DNA of 64,000 nucleotides from DASYXZ01 sp035946625 (GTDB lineage Bacteria > Acidobacteriota > Terriglobia > UBA7540). The position numbers and the translations under genes are program-made. Below are positions 1 to 7,244 of this stretch, piece by piece. The notes beneath the pieces are model-generated. The model ran no database searches, was not told the DNA's origin, and saw only the letters and a program-made list of their open reading frames with translations. How positions within the stretch are numbered: the stretch's first letter is position 1; each line of letters begins with the position of its first letter. The DNA is taken from contig DASYZE010000087.1 of the NCBI GenBank assembly GCA_035946625.1, positions 1 to 64,000 on the forward strand, read 5' to 3'.

Positions 1-117
1 CGCTCGGGCATGTTTTGGACGGTGCGCGGAGCCAACGCCATCATCGCTCTCCGCTGCCAACGCTTGAGCGGTGAATTTGAAAACTACTGGGAGACCCGCC
101 GTGCCCGCCCCGCCTGA
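1..117 (+). pseudogene. C-terminal tail of an ISKra4-like transposase (cut by window edge)
   Basis: The frame is open from base 1 and ends at TGA 115-117, giving 38 residues that include MFWTVRGANAIIALRC, GEFENYWE and a basic Arg-rich end. I recognise this as the usual C-terminus of ISKra4-family transposases. Only the last part of the gene is inside the window, so I cannot tell whether the element is intact upstream. The right end of the element should lie between 118 and about 217. I could not define its inverted repeat without the left end. Confidence 0.6.
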
Positions 118-217
118 TTCTCACAAATTTGTCGCACACCCGTCAGGAACCTGGTGGGCAGAGAGTCAGATTGGCTTTGTAGCGGCGGGCTGTGACCCCA
201 CGAGTGGAGTCTTTGCT

Positions 218-1243
218 ATGCGAATTCGAATGTCAATTATTGTTGCGGGTGGACTGATGGTGGGCGCGCTGGCGCTGGCAGCGGCCACGCCGAAGCCAGG
301 GACGATGCTTTACGTCACCAACAGCGAGAGCGGCGACATCACGGTAATCGATCTCGCCAGGTTGAAGGTGGTGGGTGACATCCAAGTGGGCGCGGCGGTC
401 CACGGCGCGGCGGTGCAGGCGGATGGTCGCAAGCTCTTTACCACCGTCGAATCGAACAACACGCTACGCATCATCGACACAACAACGAACAAGATTGAAG
501 CGACCATCAAGCTGACCGGGCGGCCCAATCAGTGCGCGGTTACGCCGGATGGAAAATATGTGGCGGCGCCCATTCGCAATGGCGACAGTGTGGATATTGT
601 GGATGTGGCGCAGCGCCAGGTGATAAAAACGCTGCCGGTCAAGATACCGCACAATTGCTTTAGTGCGGGGAGCGATCGCTATCTTTTCGTAAGTTCGATG
701 GGCTCGGATGAGATTGACCGCATCGACCTCACTACCATGCAGTACTCGGGCAAGACTCCGGTGGGCGGCGTGCCACGGCCTTACGTTGTGACGAAAGACG
801 GCCGCACGATGTATGTGGCGCTGAGCGATCTGCACGGGTTTGCCATGGTGGATGTAGCGGGCAAAAAACCGATACGGAAATTTCGCATGCCCGCGATCAA
901 TCCAACCCCGCGCCCCCATCCCTTTGAGCCCATCAACACCCTGACGCACGGCCTGGCATTGACCCCGGATGAAACCGAGCTATGGGTGACCAGTCTGCTG
1001 GACGACTGCATGTACGTGTACAATGTGGCGGAGAAAAAAATCGTGGCGCGCGTGCCCACCGGCGAAGCGCCGAACTGGGTGACGTTTTCGCCGGATGGGA
1101 AATACTGCTGCGTCAGCAACGCGGGGAGTGACGATTGTTCCATCATAGATGTCAAGACCCGCAAGGAAGTGGCTCGCATTAGAGTAGGCAAAGTGCCCAA
1201 AAGGCTGGTTGCAACTGTCGTTCCGGCCGCCCCTGGATTTTAA
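218..1243 (+). CDS. YVTN-family beta-propeller repeat protein, exported
   Basis: This is a 341-residue protein with a signal peptide (hydrophobic stretch at residues 5-22 ending AAA), then YVTN-type blades. Clear examples are LYVTNSESGDITVIDLA, FVSSMGSDEIDRIDL, WVTSLLDDCMYVYNV and CCVSNAGSDDCSIIDV, with the recurrent 'TPDGKYV' and 'SPDGKY' turns. The family forms a seven-bladed propeller in the periplasm or at the surface. The substrate or partner is unknown. The frame is open back to base 71, but that stretch overlaps the transposase end. ATG 218 directly precedes the signal peptide and is preferred. It is followed by osmC on the same strand. Confidence 0.8.
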   Translation: MRIRMSIIVAGGLMVGALALAAATPKPGTMLYVTNSESGDITVIDLARLKVVGDIQVGAAVHGAAVQADGRKLFTTVESNNTLRIIDTTTNKIEATIKLTGRPNQCAVTPDGKYVAAPIRNGDSVDIVDVAQRQVIKTLPVKIPHNCFSAGSDRYLFVSSMGSDEIDRIDLTTMQYSGKTPVGGVPRPYVVTKDGRTMYVALSDLHGFAMVDVAGKKPIRKFRMPAINPTPRPHPFEPINTLTHGLALTPDETELWVTSLLDDCMYVYNVAEKKIVARVPTGEAPNWVTFSPDGKYCCVSNAGSDDCSIIDVKTRKEVARIRVGKVPKRLVATVVPAAPGF

Positions 1244-1325
1244 GGGGAACGCCTTAGCGGGAAAAATCATCCAATACACGGGTTCAAATGAAACTTCAAA
1301 ACTAAATCTTCAAGGAGGCTACACC

Positions 1326-1748
1326 ATGCCGGTTCGCAGCGCAGAAGCAGAATGGAAGGGAAATCTTCTCGAAGGCTCAGGGCACATGAAGATGGGGAAT
1401 TCGTATGACGGGCCTTTTACTTTTAAATCGAGAATGGAAAACGGGCCGGGGACCAATCCCGAGGAATTGATCGCCGCCGCCCACTCGGGCTGTTACTCCA
1501 TGGCCTTTTCCGCCACCCTGGCAAAAAACGGGTTCTCCCCCAAACGGGTTCATACCAAGGCGAACGTTCGCTTTGAAAAAGTAGGGGACGGATTTTCAAT
1601 TACCAACATCGAACTCGATATGGAGGGTGAAGTGCCAGGCATTGACCATGCCAAATTTCAGGAATTGGCGGAGGCTGCCAAGAAGGGCTGCCCGGTTTCC
1701 AAGGCGCTTACTGGAACGAACATCACCCTGAAGGCGAAATTGCTATAG
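1326..1748 (+). CDS. osmC: OsmC-family peroxiredoxin
   Basis: At 140 residues this matches the usual OsmC length. The family reduces organic hydroperoxides using two cysteines in a homodimer. Both are visible, in AAHSGCYSMAFS (mid-protein) and KKGCPVSKAL (C-terminal third). The opening residues of OsmC-type proteins are also recognisable, with the MKMGNSYDGPFTF segment. ATG 1326 has a strong ribosome site (AAGGAGG, 1311-1317). The longer frame from 1209 overlaps the preceding gene and is not needed. Role: cytoplasmic defence against organic peroxides. Confidence 0.93.
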   Translation: MPVRSAEAEWKGNLLEGSGHMKMGNSYDGPFTFKSRMENGPGTNPEELIAAAHSGCYSMAFSATLAKNGFSPKRVHTKANVRFEKVGDGFSITNIELDMEGEVPGIDHAKFQELAEAAKKGCPVSKALTGTNITLKAKLL

Positions 1749-1868
1749 TCTGCCGGGCCGGGGCTTGCTCCGGCCTGTGATTTGATGGGCAGATTAATGT
1801 GGGCTGTCGAATCGGTTTTGTTTGTGCAAAAGAGGCTAGGGCAAGCCCTGGCCCTACAGGAGGATTTT

Positions 1869-2420
1869 ATGGATCCGCGATATCCGGTGGGGAAGTTTGC
1901 ATGGCCGGAGAGCATTTCTGAAGACGACCGCAGGAAATTCACGGCGCAAATTGAGGAGATGCCCACCCGATTGCGCGCCGCCCTTCATGGCCTGAGCGAA
2001 GCTCAGCTTGATACGCCTTATCGCGAAGGCGGTTGGACGGTGCGCCAAGTGGCGCACCATTTGGCGGACAGCCACATGAACGCCTTCATTCGCTTCAAGC
2101 TGGCGCTCACCGAGACCGAGCCAACCATCAAACCCTATGAGCAACAGAAATGGGCGGAGTTGCCGGATGGGAAGACGGCGCCGATCGAAGCATCGTTGGC
2201 GCTGCTGGATTCGCTGCACCATCGCTGGACCCTGCTGATCAAATCCATGAAGCCGGAAGAATTTTCGCGCCCGTTTCGCCATCCCGAGCTGGGCTTGGTG
2301 ACGCTTGAGCGCAACCTGGCGCTTTACGCCTGGCACAGCCGCCATCACGTGGCGCATGTCACTTCGCTACGAGAGCAGAAGGGCTGGGGGTCAAGTGCAA
2401 AGTCGGGGGCGGCGGGGTAG
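1869..2420 (+). CDS. YfiT/DinB-family putative metal-dependent transferase
   Basis: This 183-residue protein resembles YfiT/BstA of Bacillus. It begins DPRYPVGKF, has GGWTVRQVAHHLADSHMNA (first metal His), and ends with WHSRHHVAHV (second and third His), the three-histidine nickel/zinc site of the DinB four-helix bundle. YfiT-type proteins are thiol S-transferases or hydrolases (bacillithiol in Firmicutes). The thiol in this organism is unknown. Start ATG 1869 follows CAGGAGG at 1857-1863. Upstream in-frame ATG 1782 lacks a ribosome site. The gene ends just before a degenerate AGAAG-rich repeat (about 2419-2465) that separates it from pdxT. Confidence 0.85.
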   Translation: MDPRYPVGKFAWPESISEDDRRKFTAQIEEMPTRLRAALHGLSEAQLDTPYREGGWTVRQVAHHLADSHMNAFIRFKLALTETEPTIKPYEQQKWAELPDGKTAPIEASLALLDSLHHRWTLLIKSMKPEEFSRPFRHPELGLVTLERNLALYAWHSRHHVAHVTSLREQKGWGSSAKSGAAG

Positions 2421-2475
2421 AAGACGGAAAGCAGAAGACAGTAAGCAGAAAGCAGAAGGCAGAACAACATCAACG

Positions 2476-3060
2476 ATGAACAACGGCAACAAACCCGTCG
2501 GGATCCTTGCCCTCCAGGGCGATTTTGCGATGCACGCCAAAATGCTGGAGCGTATAGGCGAGCCATGGAAGTTGGTGAAGCACGCCGCGGAACTTGGAGA
2601 AGTTAGCGGGCTGATCATGCCGGGCGGTGAAAGCACGACCATGCTGAAGTTTTTCGCCGCCAACGGCATCGGGGCAGCCATCAAGGAATTTGCCGCCCAG
2701 GGCAAGCCCATTTTCGGCACGTGCGCGGGCGCGATATTGCTTGCCCGGATCGTCTTGAATCCGCCCCAGGAGCGCCTGAGCCTGATGGATATCACGGTTG
2801 AACGCAATGCCTACGGCCGGCAGATTGACAGTTCCATTCAGCAAGGCAACTGCCCTGAGATCTCACCGTGTCCAGTGGAAATGGTTTTCATTCGCGCGCC
2901 CATCATCCGGCAAGTGGGTGATGGCGTGCGCGTCCTCGGCCGCTGCGGCGAGCTCCCCGTTCTTGTCGAACAGGGCAATCTGCTTGCCGCCACTTTCCAT
3001 CCCGAAATGACCGGGGACGAAACGATCCATCGCTATTTCGTAAGCAAGCTGGGCAAGTAG
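2476..3060 (+). CDS. pdxT: Pyridoxal 5'-phosphate synthase glutaminase subunit PdxT
   Basis: This 194-residue class I glutaminase hydrolyses glutamine and channels ammonia to PdxS for vitamin B6 synthesis. Seen: VGILALQGDFAMH at the N-terminus, MPGGESTTM, the nucleophile Cys in FGTCAGAILL, and the His-Glu pair in ATFHPEM near the C-terminus. This is the full PdxT set. pdxS is not in the window. ATG 2476 is chosen because the family starts a few residues before VGILALQGDF. The longer frame from 2305 runs through the preceding gene and the AGAAG repeat. Confidence 0.95.
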   Translation: MNNGNKPVGILALQGDFAMHAKMLERIGEPWKLVKHAAELGEVSGLIMPGGESTTMLKFFAANGIGAAIKEFAAQGKPIFGTCAGAILLARIVLNPPQERLSLMDITVERNAYGRQIDSSIQQGNCPEISPCPVEMVFIRAPIIRQVGDGVRVLGRCGELPVLVEQGNLLAATFHPEMTGDETIHRYFVSKLGK

Positions 3061-3205
3061 GCACATTCGAAAGTCGAAATTCGAAAGCGGGAAATCGAAA
3101 CTCGAAATTTGCCTTGGCTTGCCAGGTCTCAAGTTTCCACGCGATGGCCCTGTCAATCACCAATCGGCAATCACCCATTGGCAATTTAGGTTACAATCCC
3201 TGCCT

Positions 3206-5101
3206 ATGAAACGACGTCGCCTCACCACCTTCATAGCTTTGCCGGTCATTCTTGCGAGTCTGGGCCTGTGGCACAGTCAACCGATCCGCGCCCAACGCGC
3301 CGGCGCCTCCGATCTTGCTTCCTACATTGTCCTGAAAAACGTGATGGTCCCCATGCGCGACGGCGTGCGCCTGGCCACCGACATCTATTTGCCCTCCCAA
3401 GATGGCCTGCGATGGGAAGGCAAGTTTCCCGCCATCATGGAGCGGACGCCTTACAACAAAGATTTCTCATTTGGATACATGGCGCATCTCGTCCGTCATG
3501 GCTACGCGGTGGTGATTCAGGATACGCGCGGCCGTTATGCCTCTGAAGGCGTGTGGCACATGATGACGGATGACCCGAACGACGGCCACGACACCGCCGA
3601 ATGGCTGGTGAAACAGCCTTGGAGCGATGGCGGCTTTGGCACGCTGGGGACGTCTTATCCGGGCGGAACACAACACGCTCTGGCGCTGACCAACCCTCCC
3701 GGCCTGAAGGCCATGATCCCGGTCGATGCGGTCTCCGACGCCGGTTATTTCGGCTTTCGCAATGGCGGAGCGTTTGAGCTTCGTTTTATGAATTGGATAT
3801 TCACCCTGGGCGCGCCCCAGGGCAGCCGCGCCTCCAGAGATCCGGCCACGAAGGCAGTCCTTGAAGACGCAGGCAGGCACGTCCGCCAATATCTGTTGGC
3901 CCTGCCTTTTCGCAAAGGGATGACGCCCATCCGCCTGGCGCCCGAATACGACGATTGGCTCGCTTTCGCCATGGGGCACGGCGAAAACGACAACTACTGG
4001 AAACAGCCCGGGTTTGGGGTGGTGGATCAAATTTCAAAATACAAAGACGTTCCGGTTTATCTGATTGGCGGTTGGTACGATTCCTGGGCGCGGCAAACCA
4101 CCATGAATTACATGGCGTTGTCTAGGAATAAGAAAGGGCCCATCAAGATGATTCTGGGGCCGTGGATTCACGGCCAGCACATGCACCATGCCAACGGGCA
4201 GGTGGAATTCGGCGAAAGCGCAGCCATCAACAGTGCCGAATTTCACGAGCGGTGGTACGACCATTGGCTGAAGGGCGTGGACAACGGCGTGGAGAACGAA
4301 GCGCCGGTAAAGATTTTTGTGATGGGGGGAGGGAGCGAGGCGAAGACCGAGGATGGCAAGCACCTGCACGGGGGTGTTTGGCGTGACGAGCACGAGTGGC
4401 CCCTGGCCCGCACCGTTTTTACGCCTTATTACTTGCACGCGGACGGCAGCCTCTCGCCGGCCAAGCCGGCCGAGCCTGCCAGCCACACCACTTATGATTT
4501 TGATCCGCGCAATCCAGTGCCAACCATTGGCGGCAATATTTCCTCGGCCGCCGGCATTATGTTGCAAGGCGCCTGGGACCAGAAATGCGGCCCGCAGGTT
4601 TGGAACTGCAAGGATGAGTTGCCGCTTTCGGCGCGGAGCGACGTGCTGGTGTATATGACGCCGCCGCTCGACCAGGATCTGGAAGTGACAGGCCCCATTG
4701 ACGTGAAGCTCTGGGCGTCCTCCTCAGCCGTCGACACCGATTTCACCGCCAAGCTGATTGATGTTCACCCGCCGACCGCGGATTTTCCCGCCGGTATTGA
4801 TATGAATTTGGAAGATGGCATCATCCGCGCGCGCTTCCGGAATTCGCTGGATAAACAGGAATTGATGAAGCCAGGCGAAATTTACGAATTCACCATTCAG
4901 CTCTATCCTACTTCCAATTTGTTTAAGGCCGGGCACCGCATCCGCCTGGATATTTCCAGCAGCAATTTTCCGCGCTTCGATGTTAACCCGAATACGGGCG
5001 AGCCGCTGAATGGCAACCGGCGGATCATTACGGCCACCAACACCATTTATCATGACGCGGCCCACCCGTCGCACGTGATTCTGCCCATTATTCCGCGGTG
5101 A
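3206..5101 (+). CDS. CocE/NonD-family serine hydrolase, secreted
   Basis: This 631-residue protein has a signal peptide (basic KRRR, then a hydrophobic run ending IRAQ). The X-Pro dipeptidyl-peptidase/CocE alpha/beta-hydrolase core follows: MRDGVRLATDIYLP, the DTRGRYAS loop, and nucleophile elbow GTSYPGGTQ. Acid and base are probably in the GGWYDSW and PWIHGQH segments. The C-terminal jelly-roll domain (X-Pro dipeptidyl-peptidase C) includes HRIRLDISSSNFPRFD. Relatives cleave esters (cocaine esterase), acyl amino acids or X-Pro dipeptides. The real substrate cannot be told. ATG 3206 starts directly before the signal peptide. Confidence 0.88.
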   Translation: MKRRRLTTFIALPVILASLGLWHSQPIRAQRAGASDLASYIVLKNVMVPMRDGVRLATDIYLPSQDGLRWEGKFPAIMERTPYNKDFSFGYMAHLVRHGYAVVIQDTRGRYASEGVWHMMTDDPNDGHDTAEWLVKQPWSDGGFGTLGTSYPGGTQHALALTNPPGLKAMIPVDAVSDAGYFGFRNGGAFELRFMNWIFTLGAPQGSRASRDPATKAVLEDAGRHVRQYLLALPFRKGMTPIRLAPEYDDWLAFAMGHGENDNYWKQPGFGVVDQISKYKDVPVYLIGGWYDSWARQTTMNYMALSRNKKGPIKMILGPWIHGQHMHHANGQVEFGESAAINSAEFHERWYDHWLKGVDNGVENEAPVKIFVMGGGSEAKTEDGKHLHGGVWRDEHEWPLARTVFTPYYLHADGSLSPAKPAEPASHTTYDFDPRNPVPTIGGNISSAAGIMLQGAWDQKCGPQVWNCKDELPLSARSDVLVYMTPPLDQDLEVTGPIDVKLWASSSAVDTDFTAKLIDVHPPTADFPAGIDMNLEDGIIRARFRNSLDKQELMKPGEIYEFTIQLYPTSNLFKAGHRIRLDISSSNFPRFDVNPNTGEPLNGNRRIITATNTIYHDAAHPSHVILPIIPR

Positions 5102-5102
5102 A

Positions 5103-5199
5103 TTGATTCACTTTCTCATGGGATCATCGAGCCATTGAAGAGAACGAGAGGAATCTTATGAGTCGGATTTCGAGCTTTTTCAATGGCTCGATGAATCAA
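5103..5199. repeat. 97-bp interrupted inverted repeat
   Basis: Outer arms TTGATTCA (5103-5110) and TGAATCAA (5192-5199) and inner arms ATCGAGCCATTGAA (5126-5139) and TTCAATGGCTCGAT (5179-5192) are exact reverse complements, separated by a 39-bp centre. Similar words (GAATCATTGAGCCATTGA) recur near 17103-17160. It could be a small mobile repeat or an RNA hairpin between the hydrolase and the phosphatase gene. Confidence 0.6.
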
Positions 5200-5219
5200 C
5201 CCCGCGTTGATGACATCCA

Positions 5220-5696
5220 ATGAGCATGTCGGCACCATCTCGCCGCCCGCCGATCAACGTCCTTTTTGTGTGCATTGGAAATTCGTGTCGCAGCCAGATG
5301 GCGGAAGGCTTTGCGAACCATTCGGGTGCGGAACGGTTCCGCACATGGAGCGCCGGGTTGATGCCGTTGGGTGAGATTATTCCTCCCACCTTTCAGGTGA
5401 TGCGCGAAAAAGGATTGACGCTCGAAGGGCAATCGTCCAAGGGATTGAAGGATGTTCCCGTGGAAAAAATGGATGTGGTGGTGGGCATGGGATGCGAAGT
5501 GAAGTGCCCCTTGCCGGCAGGCTTTAAAGGCATCCTGGTGGGCTGGAACGTTCCCGACCCTTACGGTCGGGACCTCGATTATTTCCGCAGCGTCCGTGAC
5601 TTGATCGAACGGCAGGTGAAGGCCTTGCTGCGAGATCTCGAGGACCAACGCAAATCCTCGATTGAGAATATGATCGAGCCGGAGACTCGGGAGTAG
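5220..5696 (+). CDS. Low-molecular-weight protein tyrosine phosphatase / ArsC-like arsenate reductase
   Basis: A 158-residue protein whose P-loop is FVCIGNSCRSQMAE (CX5R with the catalytic Cys), and whose general acid Asp is in the VPDPYGRD segment. Both are signatures of the LMW-PTP fold. This fold serves as protein-tyrosine phosphatase or as thioredoxin-linked arsenate reductase. The NSCRSQMAEG wording fits the arsenate reductase branch, but there is no ars operon around it. The stop codon TAG (5694-5696) sits at the first unit of a heptamer tandem repeat. There is no convincing ribosome site. Met 5226 is an alternative start. Confidence 0.8.
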   Translation: MSMSAPSRRPPINVLFVCIGNSCRSQMAEGFANHSGAERFRTWSAGLMPLGEIIPPTFQVMREKGLTLEGQSSKGLKDVPVEKMDVVVGMGCEVKCPLPAGFKGILVGWNVPDPYGRDLDYFRSVRDLIERQVKALLRDLEDQRKSSIENMIEPETRE

Positions 5697-5771
5697 AAGG
5701 CAGAAGGCAGAAGGCAGAAGGCAGAAGGCAGAAGGCAGAAGGCAGAAGGCAGAAGGCAGAAGGCAGAAGGC
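5695..5771. repeat. Tandem repeat (AGAAGGC) x 11
   Basis: Eleven perfect head-to-tail copies of a 7-bp unit (77 bp) directly after, and overlapping by two bases, the stop codon of the phosphatase gene. Degenerate relatives of the unit occur at about 2419-2465. On the reverse strand this reads as an open LLPSAFC peptide repeat, which I regard as an artefact. Confidence 0.95.
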
Positions 5772-6028
5772 AAACCTCATTGAGGGTTTGCTTGAACCGC
5801 AATAAATCTGCGGATGGCTTATCGAGCCAGATTCGAGGTTCTTTAACCGTGTTATGATGAACGGCGTCGCGCGCGCTCGAAAGGGATCGCTATGAAGGTG
5901 ATGACGCCTGATGATTCGCGCAAAGCGTGCGGGATTTTGAGGACGAGAATTCCGGCGGTTTGGCAAGGACAGACGCATAAATGAAGGGCGCGAAAGATTC
6001 TCATTCTGTTTATGCCCTGGAGGGTTCC

Positions 6029-6475
6029 ATGCATGACCATCCTGATCACCACGATGCCGAGCTTTTGCTGCGCCTTTACGATTTCCGCCGTGAAGCGCGA
6101 TTGCGCCAGGCGCGCGAATGGTTTATTGGACAGTTCCAGGCCGATACGGCGGAGGATTACCTGCGCAAATATCCCGGCGGGACCGCGGAGAATGCCAGTT
6201 TCCGCATGGCGATCAGTTACTGGGATATGGCCGGTTCGATCGTCAACCAGGGTTTGATCAAGGAAGATTTCTTTTTCGAGAACACGACTGAGTTCTGGAT
6301 TGTCTGGGCAAAAGTGAAGCACATCGCGCCCCGCATGCGCGAGATTAGGAAAAACCCATTCCTCTGGAAGAATCTGGAAGACCTGGCAGAACGATACCAA
6401 AAATGGATGGACAAGCGCGCCCCGGAAGCGCTGGAAACTCTTCGTCAGGCGGTGATCGGCCCGCCGAAAAAATAA
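6029..6475 (+). CDS. Hypothetical acidic/aromatic cytosolic protein
   Basis: I do not recognise a family with confidence. The predicted 148-residue product is helical and rich in charged and aromatic residues. It begins with a His/Asp-rich stretch (HDHPDHHD) that could bind a metal, followed by AELLLRLYDFRREARLRQAREWF and a C-terminal half with many Trp/Lys. No signal or membrane segment is visible. ATG 6029 has GGAGGG at 6019-6024. The earlier in-frame ATG 5981 has no ribosome site. It stands alone between the heptamer repeat and the molybdenum hydroxylase promoter. Confidence 0.65.
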   Translation: MHDHPDHHDAELLLRLYDFRREARLRQAREWFIGQFQADTAEDYLRKYPGGTAENASFRMAISYWDMAGSIVNQGLIKEDFFFENTTEFWIVWAKVKHIAPRMREIRKNPFLWKNLEDLAERYQKWMDKRAPEALETLRQAVIGPPKK

Positions 6476-6524
6476 CTACCCTGAAGCCCCTGTAAGAATT
6501 CCGGGCCTAACGGGTTTCACCCGA

Positions 6525-6553
6525 TTGACAATCTTCCTGTCTCGACGTATATC
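6525..6553 (+). promoter_or_regulatory. Sigma-70-type promoter for the coxSLMG-like operon
   Basis: TTGACA (6525-6530), a 17-bp spacer, then TATATC (6548-6553). The -35 is a perfect consensus at optimal spacing. It lies about 100 bp before the GTG start of the [2Fe-2S] subunit gene. A small CGGGT-TTC-ACCCG hairpin overlaps its upstream edge (6511-6523). Confidence 0.6.
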
Positions 6554-6655
6554 TACCCTTCGTCTTCGAAAGGATCAGGGCTGCACCTGGGGATAGCTCG
6601 GGCCGGGTGAACAAGGGTGATTTCCTCGCAAAGCAACTTCGAAGGGGGCTCCACC

Positions 6656-7123
6656 GTGAAAATCAAAATCAAACTGAACGGCGCATGGCGTGAAGACGAC
6701 GTCGAGCCGAGGCTTCTCCTCGTTCACTATCTGCGCGATGTAGCGGCGTTGACAGGAACTCACATCGGGTGCGAGACCTCGATTTGCGGCGCGTGTACGG
6801 TGCTCCTGAACGGCGACGCGGTGAAATCCTGCACCCTGTTTGCCGTGCAGGCGGACGGCGCGGAGATTCTCACCATCGAGGGCCTGGGGTCCGACGGGCA
6901 CCTTCATCCTTTGCAGCAGGGCTTCTGGGAAGAGCACGGGCTGCAATGCGGCTTCTGCACGCCCGGGATGATTTTGGCGTCACACCAACTCCTCAGTCGT
7001 AATCCAGATCCCACTCAGGATGAAATTCGCAAGGGTCTGGACGGCAATCTTTGCCGGTGCACCGGATATCAGCACATTGTGAAGGCAGTTGAAAACGCGG
7101 CACGACAAATGAAAGACGAGTGA
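6656..7123 (+). CDS. coxS: [2Fe-2S] small subunit of a molybdenum hydroxylase (CoxS-like)
   Basis: This 155-residue electron-transfer subunit of the xanthine oxidase/CO dehydrogenase family carries two [2Fe-2S] clusters. The plant-ferredoxin type is seen as GCETSICGACTV plus a Cys in SCTLF. The helical domain is seen as CGFCTPGM and CRCTGY. GTG 6656 is chosen because it follows GAAGGGGG (6641-6648). An upstream GTG at 6617 would add 13 residues not found in the family. It is the first gene of a four-gene operon (S, L, M, G), ending 121 bp before the large subunit. Confidence 0.9.
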   Translation: MKIKIKLNGAWREDDVEPRLLLVHYLRDVAALTGTHIGCETSICGACTVLLNGDAVKSCTLFAVQADGAEILTIEGLGSDGHLHPLQQGFWEEHGLQCGFCTPGMILASHQLLSRNPDPTQDEIRKGLDGNLCRCTGYQHIVKAVENAARQMKDE

Positions 7124-7244
7124 CGGGTAAAAAGTGGCTGATGGCAAGTGGCAAGCATAATAACTTCAGGTAACTGGGGCACGTAATTTGAATAATGCCT
7201 GCCACAAGCCGTTTGCCACTAACCACTTCCTTTAAGGGAGCAAA

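Noticed and set aside
5695..5771. CRISPR array
   Set aside because: The unit is 7 bp with no spacers. No other region shows repeat-spacer organisation and no cas genes are present.
5524..5978. - strand proteins with LLPSAFC repeats
   Set aside because: They are the translation of the AGAAGGC tandem repeat and the antisense of the phosphatase gene. There is no start signal.
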